Shown: positions 1-11,199, counted from the first letter of the stretch. The stretch is 64,000 bases of DNA from Phytoseiulus persimilis (GCA_037576195.1 CM075101.1:20460001-20524000), one strand, 5' to 3'. Made by a program: numbers and translations. The notes: generated by a model not told the origin, from the letters alone.

Positions 1-51
1 CGTGCAGCACGCGATTCGCGCACCCACCTCCGATACAATCATCGTGCACCC

Positions 52-59
52 TCAATTAG
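52..59. repeat. Left target-site duplication TCAATTAG
   Basis: This 8-bp word directly abuts the left end of the hAT element and is repeated exactly at 1523-1530. Eight base pairs is the characteristic hAT duplication length. Confidence 0.88.
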
Positions 60-83
60 TGGAGACGCCATATGAGCGGACAT
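60..83 (+). repeat. Left terminal inverted repeat of hAT element
   Basis: Twenty-four bases that pair with 1499-1522 except at positions 2 and 4 from the outer end (TGGAG here versus TAGGG at the other end). The inner 20 bases are identical. The inner edge already contains the first CGGACA subterminal motif (77-82). Confidence 0.9.
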
Positions 84-135
84 GTCCTTGTCTGTCCGCT
101 TTGTCCGCTTTCTAGCTTTTCAGGGCAAATGTCCG
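77..135. promoter_or_regulatory. Left subterminal TGTCCG array of hAT element
   Basis: Four copies of the hexamer TGTCCG or its complement occur at 77-82 (-), 93-98 (+), 102-107 (+) and 130-135 (+). The first forms the 10-bp palindrome GGACATGTCC (78-87). Clustered short subterminal repeats are known transposase-binding sites in hAT elements such as Ac. By position and density these are the likely binding sites of this family's transposase; that function is inferred. Confidence 0.65.
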
Positions 136-649
136 TTTTCTTCGCGATCGACAGTAATCGTTGAGTTCGCAGGCACTTCCTGGGAAAGAGAGCGCTGTTC
201 CGAATCCCGGGGGGTGTTGATTCAGCCAGAGAGACATGTTAGCCGTTCGTCAACTGCGCTTCATAATATAAAGATAATATAATATTCCCGTAGCCAGGGA
301 CAAACTCTTATTCTTCCCTCCGGGACCTCGGATCAAATGGAGGGGTGTCGAGTTGACGGGTTGGATGCATCCTTAAGTAGATGTGAATGACCAGGACTCG
401 GTTAAGAAACTATGGGTTCTGGAAAGGGAGGCTTCATACATCTTCGACTTTGTGCTTCCTGTTGGGGAGCGAAATCATATGCCGTCGGGAGCTCTCGATC
501 TCGAGAAGATCTGGTAATGAAATGATGATTCCGCGGAAACGAGGAGAAGAACGCTCACTCGAAAATCTGTGCGAAATCAAATCTCTATGTTTGGAAACTC
601 ATTGCTTGGTTCGCCAGGTTCTCACCTCTGATCATTGCTCCCCCCTTAG

Positions 650-1201
650 CCGGAAAGCATCGACTCCAACTGTAATTCACCTGAATTCACATGCTCTACA
701 CATGTGTTGCGCCTGCTCTGCGAGACGGTTCGTGACCATTAGTAGATCTTACCGAGCATTTATCGGGCACGGGCTGCTGCCCCACGCGCCACCAACTGCG
801 CGTCTGGGAATCCCTCAATGCTGCCTCCCTTCATTTTAAGAATCTCGAGAGAGTCAAGATCTTCGTGTCTCGTTTCAGAGGCATAGCGGCCGAAATATTG
901 ACCTTATGGACTCTTGCTCAAGATGCAGAGCTCCAAAATCGATTCGAAGCAGTTTCGGTAATTTTTGAGTTCCTGGAATCCATCTTACTTTCGATCAAGA
1001 GCCAAATGAGGGCAGACCTCCCCGCCTGATTGGAGCAAATTTTCTCGAATAGCCCCGATTCCACTTGACTCTCGACTCTTCCGTCATGCACTCTGCCGCA
1101 ATGCCGGAATCGAGAGATTTTTTTCTCCGTTGAAAAACATCCCCACGGATAATCTGACCTCCTCGTCAGATCAGCTTGATGCGAAAGAACATCGTCCGTG
1201 A
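650..1201 (+). pseudogene. hAT transposase relic, frame-broken
   Basis: Three reading-frame segments in order resemble the C-terminal half of hAT transposases (RNase H-fold DDE enzymes with a C-terminal hATC dimerisation domain). Segment 1 (650-742) has CSTHVLRLL (692-718), resembling the family's C-x-x-H-x-L-N-L motif. After a shift, segment 2 (736-1029, about 97 codons) begins near CCPTRHQLRVWESLNA (775-822), resembling the CPTRWNSTY motif, and runs on as a helical stretch to a TGA at 1027. Segment 3 (1007-1201, shifted again) has NAGIERFFSPLKNI (1100-1141) and a downstream LDA (1175-1183), matching the hATC signature SNA..ER.FS..K and its conserved LDA. At least two frameshifts separate the segments. 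I could not identify the BED zinc finger or the first catalytic aspartates in 136-650. The homology call rests on motif order and spacing seen by eye. Confidence 0.72.
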
Positions 1202-1430
1202 AGAGATTCTCGCTTCACGGTGTCTCTGTCGCCTGAACGGAAGTCAAATATGCTGTTTCCGTGTCGACAACTTGAAACAATGGAGAATATTCATCGATCT
1301 CTCCATCAGCAGCTCTGTCTGTATGACGACGGAATCGGCCTGCTTCCATGCATATATGACTGCTCGAAATCCCAGCTAATAAAACTCATCTTGTACTGAA
1401 AGGGCATGCTCAAATCGCGAAAATAACGGA

Positions 1431-1505
1431 TGTCCGCTTCCAATGTCCGTTTCTGCCTCGGATGTCCGCCGGACACGTGTCCGCTTTTTGCGGAAAAAAT
1501 GTCCG
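1431..1505. promoter_or_regulatory. Right subterminal TGTCCG array of hAT element
   Basis: Six copies of TGTCCG or its complement occur at 1431-1436, 1444-1449, 1463-1468, 1470-1475 (-), 1478-1483 and 1500-1505. The third and fourth face each other across one base, and the fourth and fifth form the 12-bp palindrome GGACACGTGTCC (1471-1482). The motif is the same as at the left end, but the arrangement is denser and asymmetric, as is common for hAT ends. Confidence 0.65.
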
Positions 1506-1522
1506 CTCATATGGCGTCCCTA
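1499..1522 (-). repeat. Right terminal inverted repeat of hAT element
   Basis: Inverted partner of 60-83. The outermost bases read TAGGG inward, the canonical hAT start, so this end is probably closer to the ancestral terminus than the left one. Confidence 0.9.
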
Positions 1523-1530
1523 TCAATTAG
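1523..1530. repeat. Right target-site duplication TCAATTAG
   Basis: Exact copy of 52-59, directly adjacent to the right terminal inverted repeat. Together they fix the element boundaries at 60 and 1522. Confidence 0.88.
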
Positions 1531-3665
1531 ACACCGCGGTGACGAAACACCGTGTAAAACGTCGACAGAATCGGGAGACATTTGAGGAACTGGTTTATGT
1601 TTTGAACGATCCCATGGAGACTAAAAGCAATGCAGGGCCTGCGAAAGTCGCTGCCAATCGTGTCTCTCGTTTCAGGAGGCCGAATTCGAAGTTTTCAGCT
1701 GTGAGCGGCAAATCACGACCTTATTCCTTCCGTTCCTTATTTCACGCGAGCCACTCGTTCCAGTCCTCCCTCGATTTGAAAGATGTTCCCCGGAACCCAA
1801 GCGGTCCACAGGGCCCATGGTTCCGAAGTGAACATCGCCGCTTTGGGACGATCACCTGGAAAACTCTCCCAGCTAGCGGTTTGGAAGTCAGGTTTCGGTT
1901 TCAAAGGCCTAGAGGTCGACGACGGGAGCTTGCTGGGTTGGGGTCGGATCGAGGCTTGTGCGGTACGTGCTGCGTCTCCTTTGGAATCTTCTTCTTGGAA
2001 TCCGGAGCACAACTTTCTGGAAGCAGATCGGGAGGCGGGCTCCGTGTTTCCTCCGATGGCGTTGCCCTCGGTTCCGCGGTTGCACTGCGTAGCTGCCGCG
2101 TAGTGACGAGAGAGAGCGAGCACGCGCGTAGCACGCTATTCGATCATCGTCCCGTTTCTCCCTCGCTCGCGATCTGTCGAAGATATAATCTGAGAGATCT
2201 ATCAGCCGAGCGAGCCCGGAACAGCACGTCATTTTCGAGAACGGAAGGCTGGAATGGGGATAATTGAAGAAGGCTCGAGGGAGCCCAGGTGACAACAGAC
2301 GCAGTCAGTGCTTGCCGGTTCTTGCTGGCTGCAAGCCGCGGTCCGTTACCGACTCACGTCGCCTTTCGCTCGGCTACGTCGGGTTTCCGTGCAGACCGAT
2401 TTGGTTGGTTCCTACCTGCCGACGCATTAACAAATTACCTCGGGCTCCGCTCACCAGAGCCTGATCTCGCTTGTTCCCTCTCTGCGATTGCAGACAAGAA
2501 ATTTTTCAAGATTCAACGACATCCCAGGGAGCTGGCGGTGCCGAGGACGGTTTAGATTTCCGGCCTTCATTTGGCCCGACATCGAGTCCACCCACGGTTT
2601 CGGCAGCATTCAGACCGGAATTCATCGAGCACCTCCGGGTGCCGGAGAGGGTGTCCGGCACGGGAGTGCCGCGCCTGCACGCGTCACGAGAGCATGGACC
2701 TTGACGAGACTGTCCCGTACGTTTGAATCGTTATTCCTCCTGGTCGCCCGGTGCACAAGAGCTTTCCGGACGGCCGAGCTGCTGGATGGAATCCTGCTCT
2801 CCCGATGCAAAAACTCAACCGGGCGCGTTATCCTGTGGAGCTCCTCTTCTTCCGCGAACCCGACCGGGATGACCAGGTGATCACGGCTCCACCAGCCGCT
2901 CTGGGCGTCCCGCACAAAAACATTGCTTTCTAAACCGGCGGCCGAGTTCCACCTTCTAGCGAATGGATGCATGAATGAATGGATGGATGTGACCGGAATC
3001 GGTGAGCTGTCGTGATACAGCGCCGCATGGTTTTCTTCCAAACCTGGATCATCCTGAGGTAGTCGAAATATTTGCCGAGATAGGTGAGCTGGTCCACTTT
3101 GTTGGCTTACCCGATCCATCTCTATGCTAATCAAGAGGACTCAAACTTTTATTCTACAGAGCCGTTCCTTGGGGAGCGGGATAAATAGAGAGATCCAGAG
3201 ACAGAGTTGAAAGAGGAATGAGTGCTTTGAGGAAGACCTGAGGACAAGCAAGCCGGCGCTCAGAGATATCAACCAATCGCCCAAGCCTGCCACTCGAGCA
3301 GCCGACTCGAATTGGCAGCGGTGACCGACCGGCCGATGGGGGCGAATGTCTCATAACTCACCGTTGTCCTCGTATTATCCGACCGGAGTTGGCTTTACGG
3401 CACGGGGCGCCGTGAGTTGTTGTTCTCGTGGCGCCTTTGTCTCTGAATTGCGCTCGGTTCGCCGTTATGCTCGGGCGATGTTCGAGGCCACTCCGTAGCG
3501 AGCCCCCGGCATCAGCCCGAAATTGATCGACGCTCTCCCGTGGTGTGCGTCTCAGCCCGTTCAGTTGCCCCCGACGCGTCCTTATCCGTATCTCTCGCGG
3601 TCAGTAGCTCTGTTCACGTCGGTGGATTCCCAGGAGACGCAACACAAAATGCTTATTCCCGACTC
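1531..3665. other. No recognisable gene; CpG-rich unique sequence
   Basis: Several overlapping open frames of 60-270 codons occupy 1443-3134 on both strands. The longest + strand frame (1443-2267) begins inside the transposon's right end, which argues that it is a chance reading. None shows a recognisable domain, and the products are rich in R, S and P as expected from translating this background. A short ATGG/ATGA tetranucleotide run lies at about 2961-2989. Confidence 0.5.
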
Positions 3666-3701
3666 TTGAATTGGTTTGCCCGGCTGGGCAAACCAATTCA
3701 A
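3666..3701. repeat. Perfect 16-bp inverted repeat, 4-nt loop
   Basis: The left arm TTGAATTGGTTTGCCC (3666-3681) is followed by the loop GGCT (3682-3685) and then the exact reverse complement (3686-3701). Pairing stops at a C/C mismatch outside the stem. No T run follows, so it does not look like a bacterial-type terminator. The arms place ATTGG and CCAAT in divergent orientation and the centre TTTGCCC..GGGCAAA resembles a dyad transcription-factor site. It is too short for a typical microRNA precursor. The symmetry is directly visible; any role is inferred. Confidence 0.85.
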
Positions 3702-3950
3702 CAATCAGTGATTCCGATGCCCAAACAGTCGGCAAACATGGGTAAATCACATCCGGTTGAGTCATTGTCCAGTGATCCAGGCCAGCGATATTGAGTTTTT
3801 TTTTTCCTGTCGAGCATCCCGTTGGAGACTTCATCCTTCACCACACCCTCTTTTCAAGTTGCCCCCTGCTCTCGTTCCGAGCCCGCCCCCCGACCGCCAG
3901 CCTTCCATTAGTGTAGCAAAATCACCTGCTCTCCTCTAGTAGCGCCACTG

Positions 3951-3996
3951 CGAGATAATTAATTATTTATTAAAATAATCTCAATAAATTAAAACG
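3951..3996. other. AT-rich island with ATTA/TAAT core words
   Basis: About 45 bases are almost entirely A/T inside otherwise balanced sequence. The stretch contains repeated ATTA/TAAT words and one AATAAA, and an imperfect inverted repeat GAGATAATT...AATAATCTC with one mismatch. Such patches can be homeodomain-type binding clusters, a polyadenylation region or unstructured spacer. Nothing here decides among them. Confidence 0.45.
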
Positions 3997-6900
3997 GCGA
4001 TAGATGGGCCCCGATCACGTGCTGCAATATATTTGTCCTCGGAGATTCCCTCCACCCCGGTTTCTCTCGATTCTGGGTGTCGCCTTCTCCCGACCGTTTC
4101 GACCCGGACAAATCCTCGAAAACTAACACAAGATGGCTTGAAGCGTCGATTCTCTTCCCTGTCCCCATGAGGATCGGTATGACTCGGGCCGAAATTCCGA
4201 TTCGCTCGCGCTGGGACGAAAAGCACAGGGGACGTTACGGGAGGTAGTTGCGAGAGAGTTTCGAAGTGGTATTGGAATACCTTCAGAGTGGAGTGGAAAA
4301 AACTGCAGGGCGCGGGTTGTTGTTGGATGGGAGCCGCACGTAGGGGTGGCTCTAGCTCCGAGCCTTTGCGAACATTGCACAAAGGGCGACATACTGTGAA
4401 CGCTGCCCTCCGGCTCTGTGGACGCGCTCGCTATCAGCCCCAATCACGGCAGTATCACCCTCGATGTTTCCTTAGAGCCTGCCTGCCTGTCCTGCAACCC
4501 TTCCCCTTGTAGCTTGCTCCCCGGCCCAGTCGGTTCCCCAAAGCTCTGCCTTTGGTGGGCTCAATAGGTGTAATTAGTGATATCGTTCGTTCGTTCATTG
4601 AGCGCCTCATCAGCCGTCCGGCTGTGTCCGTCGGTGAGTCCTCCCTGTCCGTCGTCCTTCCTGCTGCTGCTGCCGCCGCCTCTCTGCTTCGGTCCACGCA
4701 CGGGGTGTGAGCTCTGTTTTAGAGCCGAGTGACATTGCTGGTGCCAGAGATGAGGGAGTAGTGTCGCCCGGCAGCCGCACGATTCGCCCCTGAACCTCCT
4801 CTCGGAGGAGCTTATGCGAAACTGGGTGAGTCGATCGAGGGGCAGATATGTGCGAGGCAAACGATGGGAACGACGAAGAACACTGGTGGTCGAGCGCGTG
4901 TCATGGACGGCAATTTCACGCTTTGCTGATGATCGAAAATCCGCCGACGTACTCTAAGAGACCAGCGGGCCGGTTGGTAAGCAAAGCAAGCAGGCTCGAT
5001 CGACGCCGTCGGGTCCCGTCCCCTCCGGAGGAGGAGAACACACACGCAGAGTTCAGACGCACCTGCTTCAGGACAGCACCGGCGTGGCTGCGATGAACGA
5101 CGGAGACGGTCTCTTCGGATCCGGAATCAGGGATTCGCGCCTCGCTGCTCGAAACTGGCTGAAATTACCGAACTGTTGCAGGCTGGGACACTTTCCGCTC
5201 GTGTCTCGACTCCAGCTGCCGTCTGTTTGAGGGCAACCCTTGCAGGAGGAGAAGGGTCAAGAAGGATTCCGATGGGGATTCCCAAGGGCGGATGCTCAAG
5301 CAACGGACCGGCTACTCCTTCATCGAGAGCGTGGTGGGAACGATGAGGAGTGGGAGCCCATGCAAACGCAGCTGCATTAGCTGATCCAACTCTCAAATTT
5401 GCCAAGTCGGAGGAGTTGGAACATCTTCCGCGGGACAAGTCGCTCGTGGGAGGATCCTGGTGCCGTACAGATCCGGGACAATACATGGAATGGAAGAGTG
5501 CAGTGCGGTCAACTTGTTCCTCAAATCGCGAAGTATATTTCGAAGGACCACAGCGGGGAGCTCGAGGTTCATACTCGAAGGAGCACATGCTCACAAGCGA
5601 AACACATAACGGGTGTCTGCAACGCAGTGATCGATGAGAGCATCATTGTTAGCACCCGCAATTTGCACGAGGAGGATCTCTTCCGCGCAGCGAACAACAC
5701 TAGCTTAAAGAAGCTTCGCTGGAAAGTATCAGCCGTCGCTGCGGGGCTATCAATCGCACAGAGGAAGCGGGCAGTTGTTATCGCAGCCCGGGCTCAGAGT
5801 ATTTTCACAACGATCAGAGCGAATCGCATCGGCTCCCTTATTTCGACAAAACCAGTCACTCGGAGTCTTCTTTTGTGACTCTTCCACAGCCGTCACTTTC
5901 GGTAACCAAGGTCTTCACACAAAACGATACTACTCGACAAAGGAATAAGTTTTCGGGAACCTGGGCTCTGGAGTGAGAATGATTTCTATTCCAGAGGCTC
6001 ACTCTGCGCTCCCGGTACGAGGCCCATCCCGTCTTCTGTCTCTTTAGGGATTTCGGAATCATTGTATTAACTCGTTCTGACGTGCGTGACGGAGTTCTGA
6101 AGAGCACGCCAGGGGCTCCGACGTGGAGACCTTCGTCACAGATGCGAGAGCCATCCCATTATCAGACCTGCCTTTCTTCCAATTGAAGGAACCGTATTTT
6201 GGCGCGGGCCCATTAAACCTCAAATGCGCTGACTTTGCGATAGATGGAGCGAAATATGTATCAGGCAGACTCATGCTCTGTCCCGTTAGAGAATGAAGAC
6301 GAAGGTCGTTTGCAACAAGCATACCGATATCTTATTGGCATAAAACCTCCCCGTGGCATTATCCCTAGAGAATTCGAAACCGTTCATCGGAGAGATCCAA
6401 AGAGCGAGAACGAGTCGGCCTTTGGTTCGAGATTCAATGCTCCGGAGACCGTCGAGAACACGAATCACGATGTTATCGGCGAGATCGAACTTCAATCACA
6501 GACTTGAAAATTTCAATTCGAATGATTGGATCACGGAAACTTGAAATGTCGGAAACGCAGATGATGTCCCACCTGCCCTTCTGTAGTTGTTTCCTCGAGA
6601 CTCGGAACAGACGTACTGGAGTCAAGCTAACGTCGAATATGTATGTTAGAGGAGAGGATCGGTCCAGTGCAACAAAAAATACATGATGATCAGGAGACGT
6701 GAAGGGCGGCATTAAAATATTTGATTAATTATTCAAAGCAGGCCGCCTTGCTTCGTCCCTCAGCTTCTTTGAAAGTCCTCATCCTCTCTCTTTGTTCATT
6801 CTTGGGAAAAAGTATCGTCTTCAGAGCAGACGCTGTCAGCGCCTGTCCCACTCAGGATTGCAAGGGACCACACAACGCGAAAGTAGGATATCCGCTCGCT

Positions 6901-9900
6901 TTAGAATATTTCATTGTCTCCAATACATTGTCACGCAGGAGCCGCGGCAGGTGTGAGGACGATCATTACGGCGCGCCGCAGATTTTTGTGCGGCTCTCCG
7001 CTTTCGCACTTCTTCGCAGCTCCGTGGATCGGCGTCGGAGAGAGGAGGGGGCGGTGAAGTAGCATTTTTGTCATTCATGAAGCGTGATGTCCGGGGGCTG
7101 TTTGGTTTTTAATTCCGTTTTTGACGGTTGGTTGCTCCGCTCGACCTAGACCACTGACTGAGTGACTGTTTGACGGTCGTTGGTCGGTGCATCCGTCAAT
7201 CGCACCCGGGGTTGGTAATACACACGAAATCCGACCGAATCTTCGTCCTTGTGTTACACAGCCCCTCCTCATGAGAGCTTGGCTCATACAGAAGTCGCAT
7301 CCCGTCGGAATGTCGTCGAAGGCGCGTCAGGGACTGGAGCGAGTGTTGGGATGGACTTGTCGTCCTATCTGTTGACCCGAGCAGAACCCTTCTCGGGATT
7401 CGGGGCTATTTGCATGTCCCCAGTTTTTCGTTCCCCACTTTCATTCTTCTCGTCACCGGCAGCCACAGAAATTAATCAGACGTGCATCAAGAATGGGAAC
7501 GAGGCTGAAGACAGGTTAAGTTTGAGCATTTAGATCGGCCGAGATTGTGCGAAACAGTGAAATTGTTTTCGTTCTAGTCATCCGCCTTTTCTGCGCCTTA
7601 TCTCCGCAGAAAGACCAACTTAACTGACTGCTGACTGACGTACTGACTCGCCGTCGGCGGTATCTGACCGAGGAACGACGCCGAAACACTAGATCGTATC
7701 TTGAACAAGTGACCGGAGGAAGCGGTTTGACTGACGGAGCGACACAGTGGTGGTGACTTCTGCAAAGCCGGAGCTACCCGCCGCAGAGGCAGCACGTTAT
7801 TTACAGCGGCATCCGCTCACGACATAAATCGTCCCGCGGAAACCTTCGACTTCGATTCGCGTCCACACGAACGTACAGCTACGAAAATACCGTAGCCACG
7901 AAACGGACTCCCGTGCAGTGAACGCAGAGACAGTCTAAAGAGGGGTTACTTTCGATCGGAGATCGAAGTTCTGAGCAGGATGTTGCTGATCCACGGAAAT
8001 ACGCAATCGAGTCGGCGGATCCAGCCCTGCCTGTCTTCCCGCAACTCCGCCTGGCTCCAGCATCGAGTTTTTCCGGGGCTCTCTCCGAAAACGGCCGCGC
8101 GATGGAGGAGCGGCGCTGAGCCGAATTTCTGCTCGGAGGGAACAGGCGGACGGTCTGCAACTGGAATACGTTTGCGTCGAAGAGGTGCTTGGCAACACAC
8201 AAAACGTTCAGAATGCATTCGAATGCAGAATGAGAACCCTCACGCGTGCGTAACACGCGGCTTGCTCGAGGGGCCACCGCGATTCGTTAGTGCCCGTGCG
8301 GAGTAGAATATTAAAACTGTGTTCACTCGATGTATAGTGGCGGCTTCCGCTGACAGGCCGAGTTCAAAGGAGGCAGCGAAGGCTCGTTTATCTGACTCCT
8401 TGCTCGTACGCACGGAAAACGGACAGGGGGAGGGGAACTTGCACGTGTGCACTGGGATCTATCTCCCCGAGTTGGCGCTCAACTGATTCTCCCTCTCGGC
8501 GCTTTCGTCCACATCATGTGAGTCGTGCCCGTTCGGCAAACTATTCGGGGATCTCACTCGCGCCTCCCATCTTCTGTATCGTCGGATTCGGTCCGTTTTA
8601 GCCCAGTGTCCGTGATACCCGGGCTCATTGTGAGAGTACTTTCCAACATTTAAGAAGATGGGACCTCGACAGGGAGCAGCTGGAGTACACAATAACGAGC
8701 GTCATCAAGTTGGACTTCCAGCGAGAAACTTCGAAGCCCTGCTCGGATCAAATCGGGACAGCTCGAGACGGCTGGCTATTCTCTTGCGGAGTCTAATCAA
8801 GCGAAACTCGCATATGAGACTCGTGCATTCAGCTGATGTGCTGTGGGATCTCCGAGAGTCCGAGTCGGGGCCAAGCTTCGGCAACACAGCAGTCCGCTCT
8901 GAGAGTCCGGGGAGGCCGCGAGGAAAATCGAACTTTCCGGAATCAAACGGCCATTCTTATAACTTGCTTATAACGGTGCGCAACTTGTGGAATATGGGTT
9001 GCTCACGTCAGTACCCGAGTCCGAGTAAGGAGCCAGAAAAACGTCTTCCTTGTCAGGCTCTGAGAATTTCTCACCACCCACAGGCGAATTTGCCGAAGGA
9101 GTCAAGCGACCAATGGCACGAATGTTTTAGCTCCATGGCATTCTACGTTCAGCTGCTGATTGGCGAGGCGCCTCCATGAGGCCGGATTCGTAGAAGTTAT
9201 CTCGAATATTATTTGTTTGATGATTGTTTGCTCGCCTGCTCGTTCGTTTGCTCGTTGGCTTGCCCGCTCACTTGGTCTTCGCTCGGATCTGAGTTTTGAT
9301 CCTGGGGACATTATCGCGCAATAAAATTATTACGAGCCGATAACGGCAGAGTAACTAACTATGGAAAGCGGCAGCGTAATTCTCTGCCGTGCACGCAAAC
9401 AAAATGTATATGTTTATGAGCGCGCAGTCAAGCATTAACTGTCTCCGGATTACTTCAACTTTGATCAGATACATTTTTATTGGGGAAAAATCCAGAATTG
9501 CTCTGTCTTTACTACCTGGCGTTGCGGACAATTTTCGGCGGTTACCTATTTTCGGCAGAAACTTTCGGTGGGCTCAATGGGAATCTCGTTCGATTGTGAA
9601 TGTTTATTATTTGGTGATCGCTTCTGGGACTTGGATGGAATCCACTGAAATCCGTCGCCGGAACCCGAATGTCCTCAGAAACTGAGAATGAAGATCGCTG
9701 TCCGCGCAACGAATCGAGATCAGGTCAGCTTTCACAGGCATTGCTGCCACCCGTATTCGTTGTGATGATACAACGAAGGGGTGATTAAAGTCATGCACGA
9801 CTAAGCATGGCTTTTTATTTGCTGAGTGCTTCCCGCCTGAACTGTGTACTTTGAGCTTTGACATTCGTTCTGCTGCATTCATCCAGACAAGCATAATCGG

Positions 9901-10910
9901 TGGGCCGTGCGCGAGGAGAACACGAGACGTTTTCGAGAACGATCTCGGTGAACGAGAGTGGATTCGGGGAATTCGATCAACGAATCTCTTCTATTTCCAA
10001 GCTCATTGACATCGGTCTACTCGACTTTCATTTGAGATCGCTGCATCGATCTCGAGCTGAATATTCGGATCATATTGGTCACATCAGACATTCGACGCGT
10101 AGCTTTGCGGTGTCGAGATGCCATGAACGCAACGCCGGTATAAACGGCGACGTTTGCTGAATTTTCTATTTCATCACTTCGGAAAACACGAATCTTCACA
10201 AACCCCCGCCGCTCATCTCGGCCTCACGGCTTTTGATGACGGCGTGTGTTTATTCGTTGCTTGTTCGATGAATGTATCAAATCGAACCCCGGAGTCATCC
10301 ATGCTTTGTTTGTCAACCGATGAACTTCACTTGCAAATCTGATTCAGAACGATGATAACGGTGACACATTTCTCCGCAGTTGGTCCTTACGAACGAATTC
10401 GGGATTTCGCGAGAGTGACATGGCGGTTCGATTCACACCCGCCACAAGTCGAGAATCGGGGACGTGGAAAGGTTTGCGGGCCTTGTTCTGCCCATTTAAA
10501 TTCTGTGGTATTTAAAAATTTAAAAGCGGTGCCTTCAAAATTTTCCCTCGATACCCCCTCCGGTGCCTGGTCGACGAACGGCTGGAATAGATTCGCGAAA
10601 TCGCCAATATCAACTTTGAGAGGCTTCCGTTCACAGCTCAGTCCAGCTCTAGTTGGCCAGTGGCAATGGTTAATCGGTCGGTCCCCAGGTTGGTTCCATC
10701 TTCAGGAATTCCGACCTGAAAGGAACGCAGTCTGTCCTGACGGAGTCAACGAACTCGACGCTCCCCTGAGCTAACTTCCTGGAATTCGGACCGACCCTCA
10801 GTATGCCACGTGAACAGCATAGGATATGTGATGGAGGTGATAACCCTGATGTTACGATACCGCTGAATGCGGCAAGGATTCTTCATCGAGAGCAATTGCG
10901 AGGCGCCCTC
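3997..10910. other. Long stretch without recognisable genes
   Basis: I find no domain-bearing reading frame here. Open frames overlap on both strands, for example 5127-5878 (three frames, 95-159 codons) and 8658-9179 (173 codons, ATG in strong context, product unrecognised). Degenerate period-4 tracts occur at about 7130-7200 (TGAC/TCGG-like) and 9213-9275 (CTCG/TTTG-like), and a near-palindromic AT patch at 6721-6740. A second AT-rich patch lies at about 10490-10530. No RNA gene or transposon ends were recognised. Confidence 0.5.
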
Positions 10911-11065
10911 GTGCTTTTACGTCACCAAGCCCAGAACGAGAAACGAACGAAGTTGTAAGGGAACCGTTGTACGAGAAGTGGAAAAAGTTACTATGGTGCT
11001 ATTACGTCAACGAGGCTAGAAAGAGAAACAAACGAAGTTGTAGAGGAACCGTTGAACGGAAAGTG
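10911..11065. repeat. 70-bp direct duplication with 85-bp period
   Basis: Bases 10911-10980 and 10996-11065 align without gaps at 58 of 70 positions (83%), separated by a 15-bp spacer. Each copy opens with GTGCTnTTACGTCA, containing an ACGTCA word (a CREB/ATF half-site type sequence), and includes a conserved ACGAAGTTGTA core and GGAACCGTTG. No third copy is present at plus or minus 85 bp. The period is not a multiple of three, so the duplication is not a repeat within one reading frame. It lies about 800 bp upstream of the best candidate start exon, so a duplicated regulatory module is possible but unproven. Confidence 0.8.
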
Positions 11066-11199
11066 ACAGTTGAATTCGGAGAGACGGTTAGGGGAGACCA
11101 GCGAGTGTTTCTCACGAGTGAAGGCCGTGTCAGCGACGACGCCGTCAACAACAACAGTTGTCGCAGAAGTCTCGAGCTAGTAGGAGCGGTGAGTTGGGC

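Larger units (their letters stand above)
60..1522 (+). mobile_element. hAT-superfamily DNA transposon, decayed, about 1.46 kb
   Basis: The element is delimited by 24-bp terminal inverted repeats (60-83 and the complement of 1499-1522) that agree at 22 of 24 positions and share the block GACGCCATATGAGCGGACAT. The same 8-bp word TCAATTAG flanks it on both sides, as expected of a target-site duplication. Read inward, the right end begins TAGGG, which fits the hAT terminal consensus (C/T)A(A/G)NG; the left end begins TGGAG and has lost the second-position A. Eight-base duplications plus this terminus are the hAT pattern. The interior carries a frame-broken transposase remnant on the + strand (650-1201), so this copy cannot be autonomous. 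Its length is well below that of complete hAT elements (commonly 2.5-5 kb), so internal deletion is likely. The near-identical ends and intact duplication suggest that insertion was not very ancient, or that ends are maintained by mobilisation in trans. Confidence 0.9.

Noticed and set aside
1443-2267. Longest + strand open frame (274 codons)
   Set aside because: It starts inside the right terminal region of the hAT element, the product is Arg/Ser/Pro-rich without domains, and several other frames on both strands are open over the same bases.
5127-5878. Three overlapping open frames, one with a protein-like composition (5399-5878)
   Set aside because: The longest + frame begins without an ATG and no domain is recognised; simultaneous openness of both strands points to low local stop density and not to coding.
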